Part shown: in pieces, positions 43,584 through 52,922 of the stretch
How the letters are laid out: each line of letters opens with the position of its first letter
How positions within the stretch are numbered: position 1 is the stretch's first letter
Source of the DNA: Bacillus paramycoides
Lineage (GTDB): Bacteria; Bacillota; Bacilli; Bacillales; Bacillaceae_G
Assembly: GCF_001884235.1 (NCBI RefSeq)
Contig: NZ_MAOI01000015.1
Coordinates: forward strand, 124,001 to 188,000
DNA length: 64,000 nt
Direction: 5' to 3'
Notes under the pieces: model-generated
What the model was told of the DNA's origin: nothing
Database searches by the model: none
Seen by the model: only the letters and a program-made list of their open reading frames with translations
Made by a program: the position numbers and the translations under genes

Positions 43584-44186
43584 TTACGCCACCATCCCGT
43601 TCAAGTAAACTAGTGTGTAAATAAAGACCCAAACAAGATCAAGGAAATGCCAGTATAAGCTGATAATGAATACTTTACGAGCTGTAACTGGTGTTAAACC
43701 TCGTTTTAAAATTTGGATGATAACACAAGTTGCCCAAATGATACCACCTGTTACGTGGGCTCCGTGCGTTCCAAGAAGAACGAAGAATCCAGATAAGAAA
43801 GCACTTGTTTGAATTGTTGCGCCTTCACCAACGTACATAATGAACTCTTCAATTTCAAAGAATAGGAAGCCTGCACCTAAAAGTAATGTAAAGATGAACC
43901 ATCCAAGCATTGCTTTTTGGTTGTGTTTACGCATTTCATGAATTGCGATACCACATGTGAAACTACTTGTTAAAAGTAGTAGTGTTTGAATTAAAAGTGT
44001 TTTAACTTCAAACAGTTGTGCTGGTGTTGGGCCATCTGCCGTACGACCAGCAAGTACTAGATAAGAGGCGAAAAGTGTTGCGAACAGCATAATTTCAGCC
44101 CCAAGAAAAATCCAGAATCCTAGGATGTTCAATCTGCTTTGCTCGGATTGATATTCCAAAGGTAAGCTTTTATCTAAAGCCGCCAT
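43584..44186 (-). CDS. qoxC: Cytochrome aa3 quinol oxidase subunit III
   Basis: A 200-aa five-TM subunit III. Motifs LNILGFWIFLGAEIMLFATLF near 18-38, FVLLGTHGAHVTGGIIW near 130 and YWHFLDLVWVFIYTLVYL near 175-192 are characteristic of haem-copper oxidase subunit III. ATG 44186 is 14 bases after qoxB and has GAGGTGA upstream. Confidence 0.95.
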   Translation of the reverse strand: MAALDKSLPLEYQSEQSRLNILGFWIFLGAEIMLFATLFASYLVLAGRTADGPTPAQLFEVKTLLIQTLLLLTSSFTCGIAIHEMRKHNQKAMLGWFIFTLLLGAGFLFFEIEEFIMYVGEGATIQTSAFLSGFFVLLGTHGAHVTGGIIWATCVIIQILKRGLTPVTARKVFIISLYWHFLDLVWVFIYTLVYLNGMVA

Positions 44187-44199
44187 ATCATTTCACCTC

Positions 44200-46134
44200 T
44201 CATGCTACATGTTCTGTTTTTTTGATTTCATCAACACTTACGTAGTAACCGTCATCGTAATCGAATGAACGATAGATTAAGCAAGCTAAAATACCAACGC
44301 CGCCGATTGCTGCAAGCCAGAACCAGCTAAATACTAATGCAAAACCTGCAAGACCGAAGAATGCAGACGCAATAATAGGCACACCAGAGTTACTTGGCAT
44401 GTGAATTGGTTTTAATTCTTCTGCAGCTGGTGTAACTGTTTCTCCGCGTTGTTTCATATACCAGAAAGCATCAGCTTCTTTAATTTCAGGAAGTTTCGCG
44501 AAGTTGTAATGTTGTACAGGAGATTGAGTAGCCCATTCAAGTGTACGACCATCCCATGGATCTCCAGTAACGTCACGTTCACCGTGACGTGCACTCCAAA
44601 TTACGTTGTAACAAAGAAGTACGAATCCGATACCCATCATTACTGCGCCGACAGATGCGATTTGGTTTAACCAACCCCATCCAAGACTTTCAGAGTAAGT
44701 GTACATACGACGAGTCATACCGTCTAAACCTAAGAAGTACATTGGGAAGAAACAGATGTTAAATCCGCTCATAAAGATCCAGAATGTCCATTTACCTAGG
44801 CGTTCATTTAGCATATGACCTGTCATTTTTGGATACCAGAATGTAAATCCAGCAAGCATAGCAAATACTGTACCTGCGATTAATACGTAGTGGAAGTGAG
44901 CAACTAGGAAGTAGCTGTTATGGTACTGATAATCAGCTGCTGCCATTCCAAGCATAACCCCTGTAACTCCACCAACTACGAAGTTTGGAATAAATGCCAA
45001 TGACCAAAGCATTGGAACTGTAAAACGAATACGTCCTTTATACAGCGTAAACAACCAGTTAAAGATCTTAACCCCGGTTGGAATCGAAATCGCCATTGTC
45101 GAAATCGAGAAGAACGAGTTAACCGCTGGACCTGCACCCATTGTGAAGAAGTGGTGAAGCCATACGACGAAACTTAGTAAAGAAATTGCGACCATTGAGT
45201 ACACCATCGCACTGTAACCGAATAGACGTTTACGTGAGAATGTACTAATGATTTCAGAGAAAATACCGAATGCCGGTAAAATAACGATATATACTTCAGG
45301 GTGACCCCATACCCAGAATAGGTTGGCCCAGAGCATTGGCATACCGCCGCTCGCCATCGTAAAGAAGTGAGCATCAAATAGACGGTCAAATGTCATTAAT
45401 GCAAGAGCTACTGTTAATACTGGGAAAGCGAAAATAATGATTACACATGTAATTAAAATAGACCATGTAAACATTGGCATTTTCATTAATTTCATGCCAG
45501 GTGTACGCATTTTTAAAATCGTAACAAGGAAGTTAATACCTGTCATTAGCGTACCGATACCTGAAATCTGTAATGCAATTGCGTAGAAGTTATTTCCTAC
45601 ACCAGGAGTAAACTCTGTACCCGCCATTGGGAAGTAAGAAGTCCACCCAGCGTCTGGTGAACCACCGATAACGAAAGCGATGTTGAATAACATTGCTCCG
45701 ATAAAGAATAACCAGAAACTTAAAGCATTTAAGAACGGATATGCAACGTCACGAGCACCAATTTGTAATGGTACAACGACGTTCATTAATCCTAGAACGA
45801 ATGGCATTGCCATGAAAAGAATCATAACTGTACCATGTGTTGTAAAGATTCCGTTATAGTGTTCAGCGTTTAAATATGTTGTATCTGGGAATGTTAATTG
45901 GGCACGAATCATTAAACCATCCATACCACCACGGAATAACATTATAACGGCAGAGATAATGTACATGGTCCCTATTTTTTTATGGTCAACAGTTGTTAAC
46001 CATTCATCCCAAAGCCATCTCCATTTTTTGTACTTTGTTAGTACGAAAAGAATCGCTAATGTCACAAGAACGATAGATGCGTCAGCACCGTAAATAATTG
46101 GGTCACCTGTGACAAAAAATTCATCAAGCTTCAC
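44200..46134 (-). CDS. qoxB: Cytochrome aa3 quinol oxidase subunit I
   Basis: A 644-aa haem-copper oxidase core subunit. Haem a His lies in [18 protein letters not shown], the CuB/tyrosine site in [15 protein letters not shown], CuB His pair in VWLHHFF, and haem ligands in HFHYVLIAG. It reduces O2 with electrons from menaquinol and pumps protons. I place the start at GTG 46134, eight bases after TTGGAG; GTG 46143 in the same frame abuts that site. The trimmed start ([12 protein letters not shown]) matches B. subtilis QoxB. Confidence 0.95.
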   Translation of the reverse strand: MKLDEFFVTGDPIIYGADASIVLVTLAILFVLTKYKKWRWLWDEWLTTVDHKKIGTMYIISAVIMLFRGGMDGLMIRAQLTFPDTTYLNAEHYNGIFTTHGTVMILFMAMPFVLGLMNVVVPLQIGARDVAYPFLNALSFWLFFIGAMLFNIAFVIGGSPDAGWTSYFPMAGTEFTPGVGNNFYAIALQISGIGTLMTGINFLVTILKMRTPGMKLMKMPMFTWSILITCVIIIFAFPVLTVALALMTFDRLFDAHFFTMASGGMPMLWANLFWVWGHPEVYIVILPAFGIFSEIISTFSRKRLFGYSAMVYSMVAISLLSFVVWLHHFFTMGAGPAVNSFFSISTMAISIPTGVKIFNWLFTLYKGRIRFTVPMLWSLAFIPNFVVGGVTGVMLGMAAADYQYHNSYFLVAHFHYVLIAGTVFAMLAGFTFWYPKMTGHMLNERLGKWTFWIFMSGFNICFFPMYFLGLDGMTRRMYTYSESLGWGWLNQIASVGAVMMGIGFVLLCYNVIWSARHGERDVTGDPWDGRTLEWATQSPVQHYNFAKLPEIKEADAFWYMKQRGETVTPAAEELKPIHMPSNSGVPIIASAFFGLAGFALVFSWFWLAAIGGVGILACLIYRSFDYDDGYYVSVDEIKKTEHVA

Positions 46135-46167
46135 TGTGTTCACTCCAATCTGTTGGAATAATAGCTA

Positions 46168-47043
46168 TTATTTTTTGTTTTTGTAGTAGTTGTAATCACA
46201 ATATTCAAGTGATTTTGGATCTACATAACTTAAGTGATGACTAGAGAATGTCATACGACCAACTACACCAGGTTTAACAATTTCGTTGTACTTATCTTCT
46301 GTTAGTTTAGGAGCAGTTTGTTGTACTTCTTTTACCCACTTGTCATACTTTTCTTTTGTTTTTGCTTCAAGTTCGAATTCCATATGAGTGAATCCTTCAC
46401 CAGAGAAGTTCGAACTACGACCTAGGTAAGAACCAGGTTTATCAGCTTGTAAATATAAATCCATGATCATGCCATCCATAGTGTATTTCATACCACCAAG
46501 TTCTGGAACCCAGAAAGCATTCATTGGACCTACAGAAGTCAGTTTGAATTGAATAGGTACACCAGCTGGGATGTTTAAATAGTTAACGGTTTCAATTTTT
46601 TCCTCTGGGTAACTAAATAACCATTTCCAGTTTGCGGATGTAACATAAATTTCAACTGGTTTAATATGTTTGGACTCTTTCGGAACCTCTTCCGAAGCAT
46701 AAGTTGCTTTTACTGTTGGAATCGATAATGCGATAACGATAATAACAGGGACAAGCGTCCAAATAATTTCTAATAATGTGTTACCGTGTTGATCAGGTGG
46801 CTCATAGTCCATATTCTCTGGTTTTTCACGATAACGAATCAAGATGACTGTAAACAAGATGAATACAATTGCGATAATTAATGACATAAGCACGAATGAC
46901 CAAACAATTAAATCATACTGTGCTTTTGCAACAGGTCCTTGCGGATTTAATACTGCGAGTTTCTTATCACAGCCACCGAGGAACAGAAGTAATGATAACG
47001 GAAGAAGTGAAGCCAACTTCCAAAACGCTTTCTTTAGTTGCAC
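46168..47043 (-). CDS. qoxA: Cytochrome aa3 quinol oxidase subunit II (lipoprotein)
   Basis: A 291-aa subunit II. The signal ends in lipobox LGGC (Cys 23), two TM helices follow (residues 43-70 and 87-107), then the extracellular cupredoxin domain (EIYVTSANWKWLFSYPEE, FWVPELGGMKYTMDG). The CuA ligands (Cys-x3-Cys) of cytochrome c oxidases are missing, which marks a quinol oxidase. GTG 47043 is the start, with AAAGGAG 10 bases upstream; longer upstream frames have no site. First gene of qoxABCD. Confidence 0.93.
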   Translation of the reverse strand: MQLKKAFWKLASLLPLSLLLFLGGCDKKLAVLNPQGPVAKAQYDLIVWSFVLMSLIIAIVFILFTVILIRYREKPENMDYEPPDQHGNTLLEIIWTLVPVIIVIALSIPTVKATYASEEVPKESKHIKPVEIYVTSANWKWLFSYPEEKIETVNYLNIPAGVPIQFKLTSVGPMNAFWVPELGGMKYTMDGMIMDLYLQADKPGSYLGRSSNFSGEGFTHMEFELEAKTKEKYDKWVKEVQQTAPKLTEDKYNEIVKPGVVGRMTFSSHHLSYVDPKSLEYCDYNYYKNKK

Positions 47044-47278
47044 GATTGAAAATCTCCTTTCTCCTTGGATTGAAACTATGCCAATAAAACAATATAAACC
47101 TATTAATTTATAGAAGGCAATAGTTTTTGTCATATTGTTAAAAAATAGACACAAATGCACGCTTTTTAAGGTGAATATCATTTGTAACTTGATTACATTG
47201 TAAACTATTTTCCAGAGAAAAACGTGATTGTGAAAATTTTAAGTTAAATAAAGTTATACCAAGATATCCAATAAATAG

Positions 47279-47312
47279 AAAAAAGCTATCTTATCATAAG
47301 AAAGATAGCTGA
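47279..47312 (-). terminator. Terminator of amino-acid permease 2
   Basis: AGCTATCTT / AAGATAGCT stem, followed on the minus strand by TTTTTT. Confidence 0.8.
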
Positions 47313-47325
47313 ATATTTAGTATAT

Positions 47326-48741
47326 TTAGTTTATTTTCCGAGTTATATTTTGTTGTTGTTCAAATGTGACAACTTTTTTATATTTTACTTGGTATAAAAT
47401 GTAACAGATAATCATAAATGGAATCCCGCAAAAAAGAGCAATTCTCTGATCTGGAATGAAAGCTAAACTAACAAATGTAATGAAATTGAGTGAAAAAGCT
47501 ACGATTGGAACTACTGGATAAAGTGGTGTACGATATTTTAAATCCTTTATGTCACCGCCATTTTTAACGAATTCTCTACGGAAGAAAAATTGTGAAGCTG
47601 CGATCGACATCCAAACGACAACAGCTGCCATTGCTGCAATAGATGTTAGAACTAAAAAGACAGTATCTGCCGCAAATACACTCGTTAATAAAGACAGGCT
47701 TGCAAAAATTAGGCTGAAAATTAATGCGTTTAGCGGTACACCTTTTTTAGTTAGCTTTGTAAAAGCTGGACTTGCCATGCCTTGTTTTGCCATCGCCCAA
47801 AGCATACGAGAATTTGCGTATAGACCAGAGTTAGCTACAGATAATACAGCTGTAATAATAACAAAGTTCATAATGTCTGCTGCATATGGAACACCAGCCA
47901 CATCAAATACAAGTACAAATGGACTTTCAACTAGATTAGCCTCTTGCCATGGGAGTAAACCTACAACAACTGAGATTGCTAAGACGAAAAAGAATAGAGT
48001 GCGCCAAATTGTGTTTTTTATAGCTTTTGGGATCGTTTTTTCAGGGTTTTCGCTTTCACCTGAAGCAATACCAATAAGTTCAGTTCCTTGGAATGAGTAA
48101 TTTACTGTAATCATTGTAAGAAGAACTGCTAGTGCACCATTTGGAAATAGTCCGCCATTTTCAGTGAAATTATGAAGCATTGGAGCTGGTTTTCCATTAA
48201 AGTCGAGAAAACCGAACATAACTGCGCCTCCAAGTACAATAAAGACAACAATTGTTGCAACCTTTACGCTAGCGAACCAAAACTCAGTCTCTGCATATGC
48301 TTTCGCTGATAAAGCGTTCACAAGAAAGAGTGCTGCTGCAAATATAACACACCAAATCCACGAAGAAACGTCTGGAAACCAACGTTTCATTAAAATACTA
48401 ACAGTCGTTAACTCTACTCCAACTGTAACAGCCCAATTTAACCAATACATCCAACCGACGACAAATCCAAAGCCAGGTGAAATAAATTTGCTTGCATAAC
48501 TTTGGAATGAACCTGCTTCTGGCATAGCTACTGATAATTCACCAAGACATAACATCGTTAAATACATAACGAAACCACCGACTAAAAATGCAAGAATAGC
48601 TCCGCCTGGTCCGGCATTATGGACGATTTGTCCAGAGCCCATAAATAATCCTGTTCCAATGACTCCACCAAGTGCAATCATGAATAAGTGTCTACTTTTC
48701 ATTGTTCGTTTTAAATCTGTTTGTTCTACTTGTTGATTCAT
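47326..48741 (-). CDS. Amino acid permease 2 (APC superfamily, RocC/RocE-like)
   Basis: A 471-aa 12-TM permease. The start region [30 protein letters not shown] and [27 protein letters not shown] match the RocE/RocC group that includes arginine/ornithine and S-methylmethionine carriers. [25 protein letters not shown] is the TM6 loop. The exact substrate is open. ATG 48741 follows GGGGTGAGGGG. It shares the AAT signature with permease 1 but they are not close paralogues by eye. Confidence 0.83.
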   Translation of the reverse strand: MNQQVEQTDLKRTMKSRHLFMIALGGVIGTGLFMGSGQIVHNAGPGGAILAFLVGGFVMYLTMLCLGELSVAMPEAGSFQSYASKFISPGFGFVVGWMYWLNWAVTVGVELTTVSILMKRWFPDVSSWIWCVIFAAALFLVNALSAKAYAETEFWFASVKVATIVVFIVLGGAVMFGFLDFNGKPAPMLHNFTENGGLFPNGALAVLLTMITVNYSFQGTELIGIASGESENPEKTIPKAIKNTIWRTLFFFVLAISVVVGLLPWQEANLVESPFVLVFDVAGVPYAADIMNFVIITAVLSVANSGLYANSRMLWAMAKQGMASPAFTKLTKKGVPLNALIFSLIFASLSLLTSVFAADTVFLVLTSIAAMAAVVVWMSIAASQFFFRREFVKNGGDIKDLKYRTPLYPVVPIVAFSLNFITFVSLAFIPDQRIALFCGIPFMIICYILYQVKYKKVVTFEQQQNITRKIN

Positions 48742-48901
48742 ATGCCCCTCACCCCGTATTTTTCTTGTATGTGTTAACTTGATTTCATTCTGGGATTTTA
48801 ATCATTAGTGGGGGATGAAAAACATACTCGATTTATTTTGTTATGAAATGAATGGAGTATGTAAAAGAAAAACTAACTTATGACTAAATATCCTAGAATG
48901 T

Positions 48902-48947
48902 TTGTTAACATGGTGGAAGACTTGCGATTCATTCACTATGTTAACAA
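48902..48947. promoter_or_regulatory. Inverted repeat of TGTTAACA boxes in a 390-base intergenic gap
   Basis: TTGTTAACAT (48902-48911) and ATGTTAACAA (48938-48947) form a perfect 10-base inverted repeat with a 26-base spacer; each arm is built around the 8-base palindrome TGTTAACA. A further GTTAAC is at 48773. The gap 48742-49132 between permease 2 and the C39-like gene holds no ORF I would accept. The bound protein is unknown. Confidence 0.35.
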
Positions 48948-49132
48948 TTTTGATTTTAGCAAAATATTCAGAAAAAGTATATTGTTTTTTCTTTTTATTA
49001 AAAATAATTAGAATTTTAAAAATGGTATATGTAAATAATAATTCACAGAATCTTTCTAGTAAACTAGTAAGAAGAAAGGTACAATGGTAGAAGTTACGAC
49101 TTTAAAATAATTGATATAATGGAGTTTGGTTT

Positions 49133-49846
49133 ATGATGAAAAAGTTAAAATATATTTTTATTTTCGGTATTATATTTGCTGCCGTGTTTTTTATCGAGAA
49201 AGATAAAATTATGAAAAAGGCACACGAATTACGGTTAGACCTTTTCTCTGAGGTGAAAGAAAGTGCAATGATTGAAGGTGTCCCGTTTATAAAGCAATTA
49301 CCTGAATTACCTCGTGGGTGTGAAGTAACGAGTTTAGCAATGTTGTTGCAACATAAAGGTGTACAAGTAGATAAGATGCAACTTGCCAGTGAAATTTACC
49401 GCGTCCCATTTGAACAAGACGGTTTGCGTGGGAATCCTTATGAAGGGTTTGTCGGGAATATTTATACGAAATCTGAGCAAGGGTACGGTGTATATCATCA
49501 ACCAATCTTTACATTAGCAGAAAAGTATGTTCCTGAAAAAGTCATTAATTTAACAGGTAGAGAAGTGCAAGATTTATATAAAGTAATTAGTTCGGGATCA
49601 CCTGTATGGGTAATTGCGAATACGACGTTTAAACCACTTTCAGAAGATAGCTTTGAGACGTGGAATACAAGTTCAGGAGAAGTAAAAATTACATATTATG
49701 AGCATAGTGTAGTAGTAATTGGATACGATCAAAATTTCGTATATATGAATGATCCTCTTGCGAATAACCCACGTAAAGCTGTTCCGCGAGCAGAGTTTGA
49801 AAAGTCATGGGAGCAAATGGGGAAACAAGCAATTACTATTTTGTAA
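49133..49846 (+). CDS. C39-like peptidase-fold protein, membrane-anchored or secreted
   Basis: A 237-aa protein. An N-terminal hydrophobic stretch (residues 4-22) is a signal anchor. From residue 45 it has the Peptidase_C39_2 pattern: IEGVPFIKQLPELPRGCEVTSLAMLL with catalytic-type Cys 61, and YEHSVVVIGYDQNFVYMNDPL with the active-site His near 188. Family members are cysteine-protease-like wall or toxin proteins, function mostly unproven. Start ATG 49133 or the adjacent ATG 49136. A terminator follows. Confidence 0.75.
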   Translation: MMKKLKYIFIFGIIFAAVFFIEKDKIMKKAHELRLDLFSEVKESAMIEGVPFIKQLPELPRGCEVTSLAMLLQHKGVQVDKMQLASEIYRVPFEQDGLRGNPYEGFVGNIYTKSEQGYGVYHQPIFTLAEKYVPEKVINLTGREVQDLYKVISSGSPVWVIANTTFKPLSEDSFETWNTSSGEVKITYYEHSVVVIGYDQNFVYMNDPLANNPRKAVPRAEFEKSWEQMGKQAITIL

Positions 49847-49851
49847 TAATG

Positions 49852-49880
49852 AAAAGTCATCTTGAGGGTGGCTTTTTATT
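49852..49880 (+). terminator. Terminator of the C39-like gene
   Basis: AAAAGTCATC / GGTGGCTTTTT imperfect hairpin with T run. Confidence 0.65.
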
Positions 49881-49920
49881 TTTAAGTATTTATTATTGAA
49901 AATTCAGAAGATTCTTTTAA

Positions 49921-49955
49921 AAGTTAACTATTCACGTTATAATAACAGTTAACTT
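49921..49955 (+). promoter_or_regulatory. Inverted repeat around the promoter of the amidohydrolase operon
   Basis: AAGTTAACT (49921-49929) and AGTTAACTT (49947-49955) form a 9-base inverted repeat around a TATAAT -10 (49938-49943). A CodY-like sequence AAAATTCAGAAGATT (12 of 15) lies at 49899-49913. It looks like a repressor operator, but the factor is unknown. Confidence 0.4.
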
Positions 49956-49977
49956 AGTGAAGAAGGGGAGAAGAGAA

Positions 49978-51153
49978 ATGGATGTCGCAAAGGAACTTGT
50001 TTTATTAAAGAATCAGTTGATTGAGTGGAGAAGGCACTTTCATAAGTATCCAGAGTTATCTTTTCAAGAAGAAAAAACATCTCAATTTGTATTCGACATA
50101 CTTCGGAAAATCCCATATTTAGAAGTTTCGCGCCCTACTAAATATAGTGTAATGGCAAGGCTAATTGGTAAACAGCCTGGTAAAACAATCGCGGTTCGTG
50201 CTGATATGGATGCTCTTCCTATTCATGAAGAAAATAAGTTTGATTATATTTCTACATATCCAGGTGTGATGCATGCGTGTGGTCACGATGGTCATATGGC
50301 GATATTGCTTGGTGTAGTACATAAGTTAGTAGAAGAAAGAGAAAAAGTTAAAGGGGAAATTCGTTTTCTATTTCAACATGCAGAAGAAAATTTTCCGGGT
50401 GGTGCAGAGGAAATGGTCGCAGCGGGAGTAATGGAAGGTGTGGATTACATTATTGGTGCTCACCTGTGGGCTTCATTAGAAGTTGGAAAAGTAGGTGTAA
50501 TTTATGGCCCAGCGATGGCGGCACCGGATGTTTTTAAAATTACGATAGAGGGAAAAGGTGGACATGCTGGAATTCCGCACGAAACAGTCGATAGTATCGC
50601 GATCGGTGCACAAATTGTTTCGCAAATCCAGCAAATTGTATCTCGCCTCACGAATCCGTTAGATTCTCTCGTAGTATCTGTTACACAATTTCACGCTGGG
50701 ACAACTCATAATGTTATACCGGAACAGGCAGAGATTGAAGGGACAGTGAGAAGTTTAAGACATGAATTAAGAGGACAAACAGAGGAGAAGCTTGAACGGA
50801 TTGTGCAACATATTACAGAATCCTACGGTGCTAAGTATACATTTTCTTATGAATATGGATATCGACCAGTTGTGAACGATTATGAAGTGACAGAGCTTAT
50901 TGAACGTACGGCATTACAGCTTTTTGGAAGAGAACGGGTTGTGCGTTTACAACCAACGATGGCAGGAGAAGATTTTTCAGCCTTTTTACAAAAGGCACCA
51001 GGGACATTCTTTTTTATAGGGGCAGGAAATGAAGAGAAGGGAATTATATATCCGCATCACCATCCTCGTTTTACAATTGACGAAGACGCATTACCAATTG
51101 GAGTGGAAGTTTTTGTATCAGCCATTATGAATTTTATAAATAAAGGAGAATGA
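49978..51153 (+). CDS. M20-family amidohydrolase (N-acyl-L-amino acid / hippurate type)
   Basis: A 391-aa zinc aminoacylase. Metal ligands are visible in MHACGHDGHMAILLG (Cys and two His near residue 100), HAEENFPGGAEEM, YIIGAHLWASLEVGK and PTMAGEDFSAFL, with a terminal HHPRFTIDE. It releases amino acids from N-acyl or hippurate-type amides in the cytosol. ATG 49978 follows AAGGGGAGAAG; GTG 49957 is less likely. It is co-transcribed with a DUF3311 protein and a sodium symporter, so an imported amide is a likely substrate. Confidence 0.88.
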   Translation: MDVAKELVLLKNQLIEWRRHFHKYPELSFQEEKTSQFVFDILRKIPYLEVSRPTKYSVMARLIGKQPGKTIAVRADMDALPIHEENKFDYISTYPGVMHACGHDGHMAILLGVVHKLVEEREKVKGEIRFLFQHAEENFPGGAEEMVAAGVMEGVDYIIGAHLWASLEVGKVGVIYGPAMAAPDVFKITIEGKGGHAGIPHETVDSIAIGAQIVSQIQQIVSRLTNPLDSLVVSVTQFHAGTTHNVIPEQAEIEGTVRSLRHELRGQTEEKLERIVQHITESYGAKYTFSYEYGYRPVVNDYEVTELIERTALQLFGRERVVRLQPTMAGEDFSAFLQKAPGTFFFIGAGNEEKGIIYPHHHPRFTIDEDALPIGVEVFVSAIMNFINKGE

Positions 51154-51154
51154 G

Positions 51155-51352
51155 ATGAAGAAAATACATGTGCTAGCGCTTATTCCAGTTCTTTGTTTAG
51201 TAGTTGGACCAGTATTTGCGAATTCAGTCACTCCTTACGTATTGGGGATGCCATTTTTATTATTCTGGGTATTGTTATCAGTGCTCATTACGTCTCTATG
51301 TATGGGGCTTGTATACTTATTTGATCCTGCTAATAAGGGGGATATAGGATGA
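51155..51352 (+). CDS. DUF3311 small membrane protein
   Basis: A 65-aa protein with two TM helices (residues 6-24 and 32-55), the DUF3311 pattern VGPVFANSVTPYVLGMPFLLFWVLL. It starts 2 bases after the amidohydrolase stop, with RBS AAAGGAG, and its last bases overlap the symporter start. DUF3311 proteins are regularly encoded before SSS transporters (B. subtilis yhjC-yhjB), and may be a helper subunit. Confidence 0.85.
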   Translation: MKKIHVLALIPVLCLVVGPVFANSVTPYVLGMPFLLFWVLLSVLITSLCMGLVYLFDPANKGDIG

Positions 51353-52821
51353 TAGCATTACTTATCATTATTTTATTTTTATTTCTAGCACTATTTTTAG
51401 GGATTCGGGCACAACATGGAAAAGATATGAATTTAGAACAATGGTCGGTTGGCGGAAGAGGGTTTGGAACTATTTTCGTTTTTCTCCTTATGGCAGGCGA
51501 AATTTATACGACGTTCACATTTTTAGGAGGAAGTGGCTGGGCGTATAGTAAAGGGGCACCTACATTTTATATTTTAGGTTATGGCGCGCTAGCTTATATT
51601 TTATCGTATTTTTTATTGCCACCGATTTGGAAGTATGCAAAAGAACATAACCTTGTTTCGCAGCCGGACTTTTTTGCGAAGAAATATAAGAGTAAGATGC
51701 TTGGGGTAATAGTTTCAATTGTTGGTGTTATTTCTATTATTCCATATCTTGTTTTACAGTTAAAGGGACTAGGAATTATCGTTTCAGAAGCTTCGTATGG
51801 AAGAGTGTCACCTGTTATTGCAGTATGGATTGGTGCTATTGTTATAACTATATATGTAATGGTTTCAGGTATACACGGCTCTGCTTGGACAGCCGCTTTG
51901 AAGGATATTATGATACTGTTTATCGTTATGTTTTTAGGTATATATTTACCGTATCATTATTACGGAGGATTTCAGCCGATGTTCGAAGCTGTAGAAGCTG
52001 CGAAACCAGGGTTTTTGTCCTTGCCTGATGAAGGGATGAGTATTTCTTGGTTTGTTTCTACTATTATATTAACGGCCCTCGGTTTTTATATGTGGCCTCA
52101 TACATTTGCTTCTGCTTTTTCTGCAAAAAACGAAAAAGTATTTAGGAAAAACGCGGCAATTATGCCACTGTATTCTTTAGTTTTACTTTTCGTATTCTTT
52201 GCAGGATTTGCTGCTATATTACAAGTTCCTGGATTAAAGGGAGCGGATGTAGATCTTTCGTTATTCCGTCTGGCTCTTCAAACCTTTGACCCTTGGTTTA
52301 TTGGGATTATTGGTAGTGCTGGAGTTTTAACAGCATTAGTTCCAGGTTCCATGCTTGTCATGGCCGCTTCTACATTGTTAGCAAAAAATATTTACCGAAC
52401 AATGGTCCCATCTGCTTCAGATAGACAAGTTGCTAAAGTGGCGAAATTATTTGTTCCTGTAGTAACGCTTGTAGCTGTTTTGTTCACCTTTAAAGGTGGA
52501 GAAACAATAGGGGCTCTTCTTTTAATGGGATACAGTATAGTTACGCAACTTTTCCCTGCACTTGTATGTAGTTTGTTTCCTCGGCAAATTATTACGAAAC
52601 AAGGTGCGATTGCGGGGATGGGAATTGGGCTGTTAGTTGTCGCATATATCACCTTATCTGGTTCTACTATAGCTACGATGTTTCCAGGGGTACCGCAATA
52701 TATAAAAGATTTGAATGTAGGTATAGTCGCATTGTTAATTAATATTATTGTGATGTTTGTAGTGAGTGGACTCACGAAAAGTGTATCTATAAAGACGGAC
52801 AATATAATAGTAGAAAAGTAA
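51349..52821 (+). CDS. Sodium:solute symporter (SSS family)
   Basis: A 490-aa, about 13-TM transporter. N-terminal NLEQWSVGGRGFG and AGEIYTTFTFLGGSGWAYSKG near residues 25-60 are typical of the SSS family, with GIHGSAWTAALKDIMILFI near 170. Na+-coupled uptake of an organic solute, likely the amidohydrolase substrate. ATG 51349 overlaps the DUF3311 gene by 4 bases. A terminator follows. Confidence 0.88.
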   Translation: MIALLIIILFLFLALFLGIRAQHGKDMNLEQWSVGGRGFGTIFVFLLMAGEIYTTFTFLGGSGWAYSKGAPTFYILGYGALAYILSYFLLPPIWKYAKEHNLVSQPDFFAKKYKSKMLGVIVSIVGVISIIPYLVLQLKGLGIIVSEASYGRVSPVIAVWIGAIVITIYVMVSGIHGSAWTAALKDIMILFIVMFLGIYLPYHYYGGFQPMFEAVEAAKPGFLSLPDEGMSISWFVSTIILTALGFYMWPHTFASAFSAKNEKVFRKNAAIMPLYSLVLLFVFFAGFAAILQVPGLKGADVDLSLFRLALQTFDPWFIGIIGSAGVLTALVPGSMLVMAASTLLAKNIYRTMVPSASDRQVAKVAKLFVPVVTLVAVLFTFKGGETIGALLLMGYSIVTQLFPALVCSLFPRQIITKQGAIAGMGIGLLVVAYITLSGSTIATMFPGVPQYIKDLNVGIVALLINIIVMFVVSGLTKSVSIKTDNIIVEK

Positions 52822-52831
52822 TTCGCGTGTT

Positions 52832-52865
52832 AGAGCTATCTTTGAAAAGAGATAGCTCTTTTTTG
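52832..52865 (+). terminator. Terminator of the amidohydrolase-symporter operon
   Basis: AGAGCTATC / GATAGCTCTTTTTT hairpin. Confidence 0.88.
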
Positions 52866-52922
52866 TATATATTTACTTCTATTAGCGGAATCTAACTAAA
52901 AACTTGTTAAAAAGGAAGTTAG

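Noticed and set aside
46168-47181. Longer N-terminus for qoxA from an upstream ATG at 47181
   Set aside because: It would place 46 residues before the lipoprotein signal and has no ribosome site; GTG 47043 with AAAGGAG gives a normal signal peptide.
48902-49090. 62-aa ORF in the gap between permease 2 and the C39-like gene
   Set aside because: No ribosome site, atypical composition, overlaps the TGTTAACA inverted repeat.
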